Below are positions 54,503 through 63,614 of a stretch of DNA of 64,000 bases, piece after piece. The first letter of the stretch is position 1; each line of letters begins with the position of its first letter. Position numbers and translations under genes: made by a program. The stretch lies in NCBI GenBank assembly GCA_021731025.1, contig JAKFYD010000007.1:88985-152984 (forward strand), written 5' to 3'. This DNA comes from Pseudobdellovibrionaceae bacterium. GTDB taxonomy: Bacteria; Bdellovibrionota; Bdellovibrionia; Bdellovibrionales; Bdellovibrionaceae. The notes beneath the pieces were generated by a model. The model was not told the DNA's origin. It did no database searches and saw only the letters and a program-made list of their open reading frames with translations.

Positions 54503-56056
54503 TTATTTGATCGAGACCGAGCGCAAATCTTCTAGGAACAATTGGTTCATCAGATTCAGCTTTAGGCCTGTGTAGCTGGGATTGAGTAAGGTGAAAAAAT
54601 CAAAGCGTCCCGTAGGTATCAATAAATTCTGATCCAGCAGCCAATTGACCGCTTTGGAACATAATTCTTTTTGGTGATTCCCTTCAGAGGTCTGCTTCAA
54701 GTCCTGCAAAATTTTTTCAAATTCGGGGGAATCAACCTTTAAAAAATTTTCGGGATGTTCACGAGAGAAAATTTCGACGGCCGCTAAACAGGTTGGGCGC
54801 TCTAAACTAACACCCTTTCTAAAAACGGTTGGAGGTCTATCTTTGATGCGTGAAAGGAAAACTTTATTTTCCATTCCTTGAATGCGGAAATTCAATCCTA
54901 ATTTCTTTTTCCATTGGGATTGGAGCCACTCTGCTACACGACGATGATCATCTCCTCCTTGTGAGGAGTAGCCAATCACCATGTCTTTAGGCCAAGTCAG
55001 TTTGTTTTTTAAACTGTCGTTGCGATAATTCACACAAGGTATAAGGTCCTTCTTAAAAAAGGAACCCGGAAGAGCAACGCAGCCAGGACGACCTATTGAT
55101 TGAAATATTTTCTGTAAGTCTTCGTAATCTAAAGACTCACTCAGTTGTTTCCGGTGTTCCAGGCTGCTCAGTTCTTTGTTGAAACCGAAATAATCAAACC
55201 GCAAAATTTCAAAAGATTGAAAGTCGGGTTTTTTCGACCACTCTTTGTAAAGCGCGGTCGGTAACCGTCGCAAAAAATCGAGCTGCTTTTTTTCGTACAA
55301 CTTCAGGGCGCTGCTGTCTTCGGTGATAAAAAGAAACTCCACATCAGGTCGAAGATTTTCTCCAGCGGGGTAGTGAGAATTTTTTGTTAAGAGAAGACTT
55401 TGATTTTTCTTCCACTCTTTCAATTGGTAAGGTCCACTAAATTGTTTTTCACTCGAGGGTCGAGGACTTAAAGCGGTTTGGCAAAGACTGTATTCAAACT
55501 CGGGTTCCGGCTCGTTAAATTCAAATTGCAAGGTGAGGTCATTGATGGCTTTCACGCCGACCTTGTCGAATTGAAATTTTCCCTCGGCAAAGCTGTTCGC
55601 ATTTTTCAATTTCGTGATCCCTGACACATGGACCAAGCTTTGAGGTCGAGTCAGCAGGAATTCGATGCCGCTAACAAAGTCTTTGGCCGTAAGGGGTGAG
55701 CCATCACTCCAGCGTAAATCTTTTTTGAGAGTGCAAGTGAGCTGAAGATTTTTAAGACGACGGCTGCATTTTTCAGCCAGGTCGGGGACAAGGCCCTTGT
55801 CGTTATCGTATTTAAAAAGACCGCGATGGAGATTTTGCAAGAGGTAGCTGTGAACGGTAGCCCCGTAGATTTGCGGATCCAACCCATAGGGCTCTTTCAA
55901 GACGTGCAGTCGAAAAGGAACTTTATCGGCGAACTGGGCCACCTGCGATATTGTCGGAACTAAACAAAATATAAATAAAACGACAAGTGAGCGAACCCTA
56001 GCGATCAAGTTCAATTTTAGCAATCGTTTGCAGTTGCATATTGCTGGTTCCTTCAT
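54503..56056 (-). CDS. ABC-type peptide/oligopeptide-binding protein (SBP family 5)
   Basis: 517 residues if started at the ATG at 56056 (AGGA upstream); TTG codons at 56014 or 56008 would give a shorter signal peptide. The hydrophobic signal SLVVLFIFCLVPTISQ precedes a family 5 solute-binding body: EPYGLDPQIYG, LHRGLFKYDNDKGLVPDLAEK, LRWSDGSPLTAKDFVSGIEFL and FSGPYQLKEWKKNQSLLL. No permease or ATPase genes adjoin it. The start overlaps the acyl-CoA dehydrogenase gene. Confidence 0.88.
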   Translation of the reverse strand: MKEPAICNCKRLLKLNLIARVRSLVVLFIFCLVPTISQVAQFADKVPFRLHVLKEPYGLDPQIYGATVHSYLLQNLHRGLFKYDNDKGLVPDLAEKCSRRLKNLQLTCTLKKDLRWSDGSPLTAKDFVSGIEFLLTRPQSLVHVSGITKLKNANSFAEGKFQFDKVGVKAINDLTLQFEFNEPEPEFEYSLCQTALSPRPSSEKQFSGPYQLKEWKKNQSLLLTKNSHYPAGENLRPDVEFLFITEDSSALKLYEKKQLDFLRRLPTALYKEWSKKPDFQSFEILRFDYFGFNKELSSLEHRKQLSESLDYEDLQKIFQSIGRPGCVALPGSFFKKDLIPCVNYRNDSLKNKLTWPKDMVIGYSSQGGDDHRRVAEWLQSQWKKKLGLNFRIQGMENKVFLSRIKDRPPTVFRKGVSLERPTCLAAVEIFSREHPENFLKVDSPEFEKILQDLKQTSEGNHQKELCSKAVNWLLDQNLLIPTGRFDFFTLLNPSYTGLKLNLMNQLFLEDLRSVSIK

Positions 56057-57167
56057 AGATCTGTCCTATTTTAGAATCCCGCCAGAATTTTTCAACAGGA
56101 TATTCGCGGGTAAAACCATTTCCACCAAAAAGATCGATCGCTGTTGAAGTGATATTTTCAGCAGCTCGTGAAGAATAAAGTTTAGCCATGGCTGCGGCTT
56201 CAATAAAATCGGCGCCTTGATCTTTTAAGCGTGCCGCATTGTAAACCATCAGTCGCGAAGCTTCCAATTCCGTGCGCATTTCAGCCAATTGAAACTGCAC
56301 TCCTTGGTTTTGCGCGATGGGTTTTCCAAATTGTTCGCGGCTTTTGACGTAAGCCAAGGTTGCCTCAAAAGCACCTTGGGCAATTCCCAACATTTGGGCT
56401 CCAATGCCAATGCGTCCCTCATTCAATGTTTCAATCGCAATTTTATAACCTTTTCCGACTTCGCCCAGAACGTTGGATGCAGGCACTTCGCAGTTTTCAA
56501 AAAGTAATTCTGTCGTCGAGCTGGCGCGAATTCCCAACTTGTCTTCCTTTTTTCCAACCTTGAATCCTGGAAATGATTTTTCAACAACAAAACCAGTGAT
56601 GCCTTTGTAACCTTTGCTGGGGTCAATGTTCGCAAAGACTAAAAACACATTGGCCTCTTTGCCATTGGTGATCCAGAGCTTACTGCCATTCAAAATATAT
56701 TTATCGCCTTTAGCTTCAGCGCGAAGTTTTAAGGCAAAAGCATCGGAGCCGCTTGAGCTTTCAGAAAGAGCATAGGCGCCCACCCATTCTTTGGCCATTT
56801 TCGAAAGATACTTTTCTTTTTGAGCTTCGGTGCCCCAACGAAGAAAAGCATTCGTAACTAAAGTGTTTTGAACGTCGACAAGCACGCCAACGCTGGCATC
56901 CACGCGAGCGATTTCTTCGACCGCCAAACAGGCCATGGTGAAAGTTGAGCCGGCTCCGCCGTATTTCTCGGGAGATTCAATGCCCATCAGTCCCATCTCG
57001 AAAAGTTTCGAAACGATTTCTGGTTTCATCTGAGCCTCGATGTCCATGCTGTTCACATGAGGTTTGATTTCCGCTTCCGCAAATTCGCGAACGGCATCAC
57101 GAAAAGCAATTTCGTCTTCTGAAAATTGAGTTAAAGCGGGACGAGCATTAGGATTTGTTGCAGACAT
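55998..57167 (-). CDS. Acyl-CoA dehydrogenase
   Basis: 389 residues from the ATG at 57167 (GAGGTG upstream; a GTG at 57173 lies within that SD). It oxidises acyl-CoA to enoyl-CoA with FAD. Visible are ALSESSSGSDAFAL, WITNG, REQFGKPIAQNQGVQFQLAEM, FGGNGFTREYPVEKFWRDSKI, and the catalytic Glu in IYEGTSNMQLQTIA. Most like short/branched-chain members. Electron-transfer partners are not in the window. Confidence 0.95.
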   Translation of the reverse strand: MSATNPNARPALTQFSEDEIAFRDAVREFAEAEIKPHVNSMDIEAQMKPEIVSKLFEMGLMGIESPEKYGGAGSTFTMACLAVEEIARVDASVGVLVDVQNTLVTNAFLRWGTEAQKEKYLSKMAKEWVGAYALSESSSGSDAFALKLRAEAKGDKYILNGSKLWITNGKEANVFLVFANIDPSKGYKGITGFVVEKSFPGFKVGKKEDKLGIRASSTTELLFENCEVPASNVLGEVGKGYKIAIETLNEGRIGIGAQMLGIAQGAFEATLAYVKSREQFGKPIAQNQGVQFQLAEMRTELEASRLMVYNAARLKDQGADFIEAAAMAKLYSSRAAENITSTAIDLFGGNGFTREYPVEKFWRDSKIGQIYEGTSNMQLQTIAKIELDR

Positions 57168-57318
57168 GCGCACCTCAAATGAATGATAATTCGAATGAGC
57201 AAGTATTCGCTTATTTGTTTCGAGAGATCAAAACATGTTGCGTTAATTACTTGTTAATCTTTGGCCAATCCTTGGGATGGCTGGACATTGTTCTAGGAGT
57301 TGTTTAGCATTTTTAGAT

Positions 57319-57981
57319 ATGGATATAGTTGATCTCGGCGCAAAGATCGCACTGATTTATGTGCCTTTTTTATTCGCACTCTGCTTTCACGAGTTCGCTC
57401 ACGGCTATGTTGCAAAAATGCGTGGGGATAACACCGCTCAGGTTATGGGAAGGCTTTCGCTGAATCCGATGGTGCATGTGGATTGGTTGGGCACTGTGAT
57501 TTTGCCCTTGATTTCAATTGCGTCGAATTTAAATATTTTTTTCGGTTGGGCTAAGCCCGTTCCCGTGAATGAAAGAAATCTGAAAAATCCACGATCGGAT
57601 ATGTTTTGGATTGCTTTAGCTGGACCCTTGTCAAATATGCTTCTCGCTACAATCGGTGCATTAGTTGTTACATTAGTAGCGACGCAAATGAAGATGTCAG
57701 ATATTCAAAGGCCGATGGCCATGCTGTTGTCGCAATTCATTTTAACAAATTTATTTTTGGCGATCTTTAATTTGATTCCCATTCATCCTTTGGATGGAGG
57801 AAAAGTTCTTGCGCGATTTTTACCGGTGTCTTGGAATCATAAGTTAGAGCAACACGAACAGCAGCTGGGAATTTTACTGCTGATCCTTATGATCTCGGGA
57901 GCCTTAAGATTTATGGTTTTTCCAGTGATGTTTCTTTATGGTTTTCTGTTAAACTTTTTCGGAGCAATTTTTAATGGCTAG
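57319..57981 (+). CDS. Site-2 protease family protein (M50)
   Basis: 220 residues from the ATG at 57319 (MDIVDLGAKIALIYVPF); an ATG at 57277 would add 14 residues. An integral-membrane zinc protease of the short M50 subgroup without a PDZ domain: HEFAH (H24, E25, H28) in the first helix and NLIPIHPLDGGKV with the third ligand Asp. Four to five hydrophobic segments. Overlaps trpS by 8 bases. Substrate unknown. Confidence 0.9.
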   Translation: MDIVDLGAKIALIYVPFLFALCFHEFAHGYVAKMRGDNTAQVMGRLSLNPMVHVDWLGTVILPLISIASNLNIFFGWAKPVPVNERNLKNPRSDMFWIALAGPLSNMLLATIGALVVTLVATQMKMSDIQRPMAMLLSQFILTNLFLAIFNLIPIHPLDGGKVLARFLPVSWNHKLEQHEQQLGILLLILMISGALRFMVFPVMFLYGFLLNFFGAIFNG

Positions 57982-58960
57982 TCCTCGTGTGATGAGTGGG
58001 ATTCGGGTCACCGGTCCTTTGCATATTGGAAATTATTGGGGAGCCTTTCGCAATTGGCTTTCCTTGCAAAAAGATTACGAGTGTTATTTTGGTGTTATGG
58101 ACTGGCACGGGATGACGACGGCTTATCGCAAATCAGAAGAAATTGCTCCGTGGACTCGGGAAATGTATGCGGAAATTTTAGCTTGGGGATTAGATCCCGA
58201 AAAGAACACGGTCTTTGTGCAAAGCCAAGTGCATGAGCATATTGAGCTCTTTATGATCTTTGCGAACTTAACTCCGATGGGTTGGCTCGAACGTGTGACA
58301 ACGTGGAAAGATGCCGAAGAAGAGGCCAAGCAAAATGACACTCACAATTTAGGGCGCTTTGCTTATCCGGTTTTGCAGTCGGCAGATATTGCTATTTATC
58401 GAGGAGAAAAAGTTCCCGTGGGTCAAGATCAAGTGGCCCATTTGGAAATTTCTCGAGAGATCATTCGTCGCTTCAATAACGTTTACAAAGCGAAATTGCC
58501 TGAACCTCAAGCTCTGCTGACAAATGTGCCTTCGCTGCCTGGTCTTGATGGACGAAAGATGTCGAAGTCCTATGGAAATACACTTTTGCTCACCGAGCCC
58601 GATGAAAAAACTTTGCGCAAAAAAGTAAATATGATGCTGACGGATCCTCAACGGGCTCGCCGAGAAAATCCCGGTAATCCCGAAATTTGTCCTGTGTATT
58701 CTTACCACAAATTGTATTCATCAGCAGAAGATGTCGAGTGGGCCGCAACAGGTTGTCGGACTGCGGGAATAGGTTGTGGCGACTGCAAAGGGCGCTTGGC
58801 CCAGAACATTGAAAATTTGACGAAAGAACCCCGAGAACAAAAGAAAGCTCTTCTTGCTGATTCTAAAAAACTTCAGGGACTTATGGATGTGGGTAATGAA
58901 AAGGCGCGTAAAGAAGCGCGTAAAACTCTTGAAATAGTTCGTTCATGTATGAAATGGTGA
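57974..58960 (+). CDS. trpS: Tryptophanyl-tRNA synthetase
   Basis: 328 residues, normal for class I TrpRS. Visible are GPLHIGNYWGA (HIGH motif), DQVAHLEISREI, DGRKMSKSYGN (KMSKS loop) and the C-terminal GCGDCKGRLAQNI. It starts inside the site-2 protease gene and is followed 4 bases later by scpA. Confidence 0.97.
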   Translation: MASPRVMSGIRVTGPLHIGNYWGAFRNWLSLQKDYECYFGVMDWHGMTTAYRKSEEIAPWTREMYAEILAWGLDPEKNTVFVQSQVHEHIELFMIFANLTPMGWLERVTTWKDAEEEAKQNDTHNLGRFAYPVLQSADIAIYRGEKVPVGQDQVAHLEISREIIRRFNNVYKAKLPEPQALLTNVPSLPGLDGRKMSKSYGNTLLLTEPDEKTLRKKVNMMLTDPQRARRENPGNPEICPVYSYHKLYSSAEDVEWAATGCRTAGIGCGDCKGRLAQNIENLTKEPREQKKALLADSKKLQGLMDVGNEKARKEARKTLEIVRSCMKW

Positions 58961-58964
58961 CGGT

Positions 58965-59936
58965 ATGAGTCTACAAATCAGTCTGACGAAATTTGAAGGC
59001 CCTCTGGCTTTGCTGCTTTACCTCATTCGCAAAGAAGAGATGGACATCATGGATATCAAAATCCACGAAATCACATCTCAGTATCTTGATTACATTAAAA
59101 TGATGAAAGAATTGGATTTAGAAGTTGCCGCTGAATTTATTTTGATGGCAGCGACCTTAATTCAAATCAAAAGTCAGATGCTGCTTCCTCAGTACAATGA
59201 AAACGGGGAAATTGTTGAAGTTGAAGATCCACGAAAAGAGCTGGTGCAAAAACTGCTCGAGTATCAAAAATATCAAGAAGCCTCAAAGTTACTTTACGAA
59301 CGTTCCTTAGTGGGACGGGACGTTTGGTTGCGGGGAATTCGCGAGAACTTTGAATCGAAACAAGAAGAAGAGATCATCATCGAAGATAACGGTCTTTTTT
59401 CTCTGATTTCGGCTTATCGTTCCATGGTGAAGACGGCGCAAAAGCGGGTGCACAAAGTTGCAGCCAAAGTTCAATCCATTGCCAGTCGGATTTTGGAATT
59501 CAAAGATCGCTTGATCATTGGGCAAAAAGTCAGTTTGCAAGATTTAATCACCGATATGCAAGATCAAGCTCGGCAGACTTTGATCACCTTTTTATCAATT
59601 TTAGAACTTGGTAAATTGGGTTTTATTTCTTTGTACCAAACGGAAGCTTATTCAACCCTCTGGATCGAAGCCCGAAGACCTATCGACTACGATGTGATAT
59701 CGCGAGTTGAAGAGTACGAAACCGTTGATACTGAAAATATTGCTCAAAAAATATTCGATGAATCAGAAATACTGGCTGCAGAAGATACAAGCGAAGAGTT
59801 TACCGAAGAAAGCAGCGAGCAAGAAATTATATCTGAGGAAGAGGTAGCCACCGACGAAGAGATTTTGGCTGCCGAGTCACAAATGGATCTTGAGACTTCT
59901 GTTGATGAAGGTGAGGGGGAAAATGTCGCAACGTAA
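58965..59936 (+). CDS. scpA: ScpA, SMC kleisin subunit
   Basis: 323 residues. The kleisin that bridges SMC heads with ScpB in chromosome condensation. The N-terminus FEGPLALLLYLIRKEEMDIMDIKIHEIT is diagnostic, with the LILMAATLIQIKSQMLLP-like block and a C-terminal winged-helix segment (about 205-240). A long acidic tail (about 260-323, Glu/Asp/Ser-rich) is an extension beyond the usual length. Overlaps scpB by 14 bases. Confidence 0.94.
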   Translation: MSLQISLTKFEGPLALLLYLIRKEEMDIMDIKIHEITSQYLDYIKMMKELDLEVAAEFILMAATLIQIKSQMLLPQYNENGEIVEVEDPRKELVQKLLEYQKYQEASKLLYERSLVGRDVWLRGIRENFESKQEEEIIIEDNGLFSLISAYRSMVKTAQKRVHKVAAKVQSIASRILEFKDRLIIGQKVSLQDLITDMQDQARQTLITFLSILELGKLGFISLYQTEAYSTLWIEARRPIDYDVISRVEEYETVDTENIAQKIFDESEILAAEDTSEEFTEESSEQEIISEEEVATDEEILAAESQMDLETSVDEGEGENVAT

Positions 59937-61158
59937 AAAAAATCCACCAGTCGAAAACACGGAAAATGAAAATCAACAATTTGATGAGATCACAGAAAGT
60001 GATGCTTTAAATATTGGATCTGAAACTTCCGAGCTTGATTTCATTGAATCACAAGCTCCTGTTCAAGATGAATCCGCTGAATTTGAAGAAATCGTCGTTG
60101 ATGTCGATGGATCAGAGCTGGAAAATTTCGAAGCTGCGAGCATTGAAGATATTATTTTCGTCGAACAAGAGCGTCTTGAGTCCATCATTGAAAGTGTGTT
60201 GTTCGCTTCGGACCGCCCTGTCAGTTTAGCCTCTTTGAAAATTGCCTTTAAGGGTACCAACGTAAAAACGGAACACATTCGTCGCACCTTGGATCAGTTG
60301 GCGGTCGAATACGCTGGAGCAAAACGGGGAGTCAGCCTGGAAGAAGTTCCCGGTGGTTACCAGTTACGGACCAAACCTGACAATATGGAATTCATTCGCC
60401 GAAATATTAAAACACGAAGCTTTCGTCTTTCAGGTCCAGCCATGGAAGTTCTTTCGATCGTGGCCTACAAGCAGCCTATCGTTAAATCTGAAATTGATGT
60501 CATTCGTGGAGTTGAGTCCGGTCATTTGTTGCGCGCCTTAATGGAGCGAGGACTGGTGAGCTTTGAAGGGAAAAGTGAACTTCCCGGGCGTCCCATGCAG
60601 TACGGAACAACTCGAAAGTTTTTGGAAATATTTGGACTTAGAAATTTGAAAGAGTTACCGACGCTCAGTCAAATCGATGAACTGCTGCCTGAAGGTATCG
60701 GCGAAGAAAGTGAAATCGAGAAATTAAAATTGAGCGATATCACTTCGAAATTGTCTCAAGATGGTGAGATTTCCAGCTACTCTCAAGGTGAAGAAGAACT
60801 CAATAAAATTCAAGAGCAGTTGGAAGTGATCACAACCTCGAGCCAGTTTTTTGAAGAGGAAAAAGAAAGACAGCGCTTGAAACGAGATTTTGAAAAAGCT
60901 CAAAATATCCGTGAGGCTTTAGCCTTAGGCGAAGCTGTTGGAACCCGAGATTTGAACTGGCTTAAAAAATATGACGAAGCTTTAGCGGCCGGAAGTGCAG
61001 CTTCACCAACTCAAGTTGCAGAAGAACCAAACACCGTCGAAGCAGGAGCGTATTCAGAGACCGAAACATCTGTCGACGAAGAAATCGCTTTGTTCGAGGA
61101 AGAAGTTCCCGAAGAATTACCGGAGCTGGCTTCCGACGAGGAGCTTGAAGGCGCCTAA
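59923..61158 (+). CDS. scpB: ScpB, SMC accessory protein
   Basis: 411 residues from the ATG at 59923 (GAGGGGGAAA upstream), much longer than usual ScpB (about 190). An acidic N-terminal extension (1-85) precedes the two winged-helix domains (about 88-245: LESIIESVLFASDRPVSL, VPGGYQLRTKPD, VLSIVAYKQPIVKSEIDVIRG, PGRPMQYGTT). A long Glu-rich, coiled-coil-prone C-terminal extension (250-411) follows. Both extensions mirror the acidic tail of ScpA. Confidence 0.93.
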   Translation: MSQRKKNPPVENTENENQQFDEITESDALNIGSETSELDFIESQAPVQDESAEFEEIVVDVDGSELENFEAASIEDIIFVEQERLESIIESVLFASDRPVSLASLKIAFKGTNVKTEHIRRTLDQLAVEYAGAKRGVSLEEVPGGYQLRTKPDNMEFIRRNIKTRSFRLSGPAMEVLSIVAYKQPIVKSEIDVIRGVESGHLLRALMERGLVSFEGKSELPGRPMQYGTTRKFLEIFGLRNLKELPTLSQIDELLPEGIGEESEIEKLKLSDITSKLSQDGEISSYSQGEEELNKIQEQLEVITTSSQFFEEEKERQRLKRDFEKAQNIREALALGEAVGTRDLNWLKKYDEALAAGSAASPTQVAEEPNTVEAGAYSETETSVDEEIALFEEEVPEELPELASDEELEGA

Positions 61159-61169
61159 CAGGAGGTCTC

Positions 61170-61736
61170 TTGAAACCCAAGGATGGCGGTTCAAGAATTA
61201 AAACTTGGCTCAGTCTTATAATCAGCCTCTGGATTATCTATCACCTCGTCGTGATCTTAATCATGCCCAATTCAACCTCTTTTCTATTGCGCCAACTGGG
61301 CTCGCCCTTTCTTTCTTACGCCAATGTTCTGGGATTAAATACAAGTTGGAATTTCTTTTCACCTGACCCAGCTCACGTCATGTATTTTCAGTACAGCGTG
61401 ACTCGAAAAGATCAATCCTCTGAAGAAGAGAGCGAAGTTCTTTATATTCCGCCCGAAAAAAACAAAGGCCCGTTTGGAAATACAAAACGGCGACTCATGT
61501 ATTCCATGCGCTACATGGTTTTAGATCAGCGTCGGGTAGATGCCCTATTGGGACCTTGGCTTTGTCGTCGGCACCCTGAAGCTTTTCACATTCATGTGGA
61601 ACACAAGATCGAATCCATTCCACCGATTGATGAAGCTGTTTATCAAGACTTTGATGAATCACCAAAAGCGGGACCCTTGTTTAAAATGGTGGATAAGGAT
61701 TTTAATTGCCAAGATCTGGATGAGGTCAACTTATGA
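61170..61736 (+). CDS. Membrane-anchored protein upstream of HTTM, unknown
   Basis: 188 residues, TTG start with an excellent AGGAGGTC SD. One N-terminal membrane helix (WLSLIISLWIIYHLVVILIM) is followed by LGLNTSWNFFSPDPAH and a soluble periplasm-facing or cytoplasmic domain. The pattern NTSWNFFSPDP is typical of small proteins that accompany HTTM-domain proteins. Overlaps the HTTM gene by 4 bases. Confidence 0.72.
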   Translation: MKPKDGGSRIKTWLSLIISLWIIYHLVVILIMPNSTSFLLRQLGSPFLSYANVLGLNTSWNFFSPDPAHVMYFQYSVTRKDQSSEEESEVLYIPPEKNKGPFGNTKRRLMYSMRYMVLDQRRVDALLGPWLCRRHPEAFHIHVEHKIESIPPIDEAVYQDFDESPKAGPLFKMVDKDFNCQDLDEVNL

Positions 61737-62662
61737 AGTTTGTAAATCGTTGGCAAAATTTTTGGTTTGCGCCGATGGATCTTGCTGGTGCGGCTTTGGC
61801 TCGAATGGCTTTAGGGCTGACTCTTTTTTTTACTTATCTGGGGCGTTTTGAAAATTTAAATTTACTCACCTCTGAAGCTTTGTTGCCGCGGGGGCAAGCC
61901 ATGCTGCTTCTTCCTGAAAACATGCGACCGCTTTGGCTTTGGACCTTCTGGCCTGATTCATGGGCTTTAGCTGTTCACAGTGTTTTTTGTTTAGCTTTAC
62001 TGCTTTGGGTATTCGGTATTGGCGGGCGGGTCCTGGGAATTTTAGTTTGGGTTTTGCATATGGGATTTATTCAAAGAAACTATGCGATTGTTTTTGGTGC
62101 AGATGTGATGGCGGCTGTTTTTTTATTTTACTTGGTGTTGATACAGACTCCGGCGCAAATTAAAAATATGGCGATGTTCCGCCAGGGAAAAGATTTTTTT
62201 TCGGAGGACCATTCTCGATCTGATATTCTTTCCAGTGTGATGATCCGCCTGTTGCAAATTCAAATGGGGATTATTTATGCCTACACCGGTTTTGAAAAAT
62301 TAAAGGGGACAACCTGGTGGGATGGAACGGCTCTGTGGAGTATCTTTGCGAATCCTCAAATGGTGTGGCTAGATATGACCTTTGTCAGAAATTTTGCTTG
62401 GGTTTTGCCCGTGATGGCTTTCTCGACCATTGTTTTTGAAATCTATTTTCCGGCAGCGATGCTTTCGTCCAAATTAAAAAATTACTGGTTGGCCGCGGGT
62501 CTGACATTTCATCTGGGGATCGCTTTTTTGATGTCCCTTTGGTCCTTTTCCTTTGTTATGCTCGCGATTTATTTTGTCTATATTGATCCTCTCGATCTGA
62601 GACGATTCAGTCTCAAAATAAGACAAAAGCTAAGAAGGACTGCAAAAAATCAAACTTTTTGA
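61733..62662 (+). CDS. HTTM-domain integral membrane protein
   Basis: 309 residues with about seven hydrophobic helices. LARMALGLTLFFTYLGRFENL near the start, QRNYAIVFGADV, and IIYAYTGFEKLKGTTWWDGTALW are typical of HTTM proteins (the membrane domain related to vitamin K-dependent gamma-carboxylase). The bacterial substrate is not known. Basic C-terminus (KIRQKLRRTAKNQ). Coupled to the preceding membrane protein. Confidence 0.87.
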   Translation: MKFVNRWQNFWFAPMDLAGAALARMALGLTLFFTYLGRFENLNLLTSEALLPRGQAMLLLPENMRPLWLWTFWPDSWALAVHSVFCLALLLWVFGIGGRVLGILVWVLHMGFIQRNYAIVFGADVMAAVFLFYLVLIQTPAQIKNMAMFRQGKDFFSEDHSRSDILSSVMIRLLQIQMGIIYAYTGFEKLKGTTWWDGTALWSIFANPQMVWLDMTFVRNFAWVLPVMAFSTIVFEIYFPAAMLSSKLKNYWLAAGLTFHLGIAFLMSLWSFSFVMLAIYFVYIDPLDLRRFSLKIRQKLRRTAKNQTF

Positions 62663-62704
62663 CAATTATCCGATAAACTAATTGAGGAAGCGCAAGGAGG
62701 GGAT

Positions 62705-63238
62705 TTGGCCTTTCATTACACCGCAAACCTTCGGGTTGGTCTTATATTTCTGATGTGTGCAGTTCCTCTGCTTTCTTCGTGCGGTGGCGCCAAAGACAAT
62801 TCTATGTTGGGTGATCGAGACAGCAGTTTAAGATGTCCAACCTCAGGCTGCGCGGATCTCACTCCCAGTTCCGACAGTGTTTATATTCAAAGAGACATCA
62901 ACAAATCGACATTTCTGGGCGCCGGGGACAGTGTCTTGGAAATTTCTGGAAGCTGTTCTGCATCGACTTATCCTGACAATCGCATCGAAGTGACTTCAGC
63001 AGGAAACCCGGTCACTTTTCACGCTATCAATTTAGGTTCGACTGCGATGATCCCCAAATGTTCGATGGGCCGATTTTTTCTTTATGTTGATGCCTGTAAG
63101 TTTCAATCTTTAAGTGGCTACAACTTGCAAGTGAGTCTCAAGGCTCTTGATGAAAATCAACAAGTGGTCTCTGCCGATTCTTCATTCACTGTCAGCTTCA
63201 ATCGCAATGCTGCAGCTAATGGAAACGTTTGCCCTTAA
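62705..63238 (+). CDS. Putative lipoprotein
   Basis: 177 residues, TTG start with AAGGAGGGG upstream. The signal ends in a lipobox (VPLLSSC). The mature part has an Ig-like beta pattern (DSVLEISGSCSASTYPDNRIEVTSAGNPVTFHAI, ending SFTVSFNRN) and five further cysteines. No named family. Confidence 0.7.
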   Translation: MAFHYTANLRVGLIFLMCAVPLLSSCGGAKDNSMLGDRDSSLRCPTSGCADLTPSSDSVYIQRDINKSTFLGAGDSVLEISGSCSASTYPDNRIEVTSAGNPVTFHAINLGSTAMIPKCSMGRFFLYVDACKFQSLSGYNLQVSLKALDENQQVVSADSSFTVSFNRNAAANGNVCP

Positions 63239-63270
63239 AGCGGTCTACAAAGCTCAAGATTTACGGCCAA

Positions 63271-63429
63271 AAAGTTTAGCTAGTCAAAATGCTTGAAAGT
63301 TTAGCTAGTCAAAATGCTTGAAAGTTTAGCTAGTCAAAATGCTTGAAAGTTTAGCTAGTCAAAATGCTTGAAAGTTTAGCTAGTCAAAATGCTTGAAAGT
63401 TTAGCTAGTCAAAATGCTTGTAAGTTTAG
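63271..63429. repeat. Six perfect 25-bp tandem repeats plus a partial seventh
   Basis: The unit begins AAAGTTTAGCTAGTCAAAA and ends TGCTTG. Copies start at 63271, 63296, 63321, 63346, 63371 and 63396 with no spacers and no differences; a 9-base partial copy with one change follows to 63429. Each unit has stop codons in frame and contains TAGCTA. The following AT-rich stretch to 63600 carries a lone GCTAGTC at 63483. No protein-coding role. Confidence 0.95.
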
Positions 63430-63614
63430 GCTTGAGTTAAATTCAGAAACATTTCTTTGCCGAGCGGTTAAAAGTAATTTTTGCTAGTCCGCAAATCTAT
63501 AACAACCATACTTGGCTTTGGTGGAGTTTTCCCTAGCCGTTGATCTGAAAACCTTAATTCATTAGGCAAACCATTTAGTTTCACGAAATAATTAGGAGGT
63601 AGAGGAGATTACTT

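Noticed and set aside
63271..63429. CRISPR array
   Set aside because: Repeats are directly adjacent with no spacers and there are no cas genes.
63450..63500. tRNA-like D-arm sequence GCCGAGCGGTTAAAAG
   Set aside because: It resembles a serine/tyrosine tRNA D-arm, but no anticodon stem, T-arm (GTTCxAxTC) or acceptor stem can be found around it.
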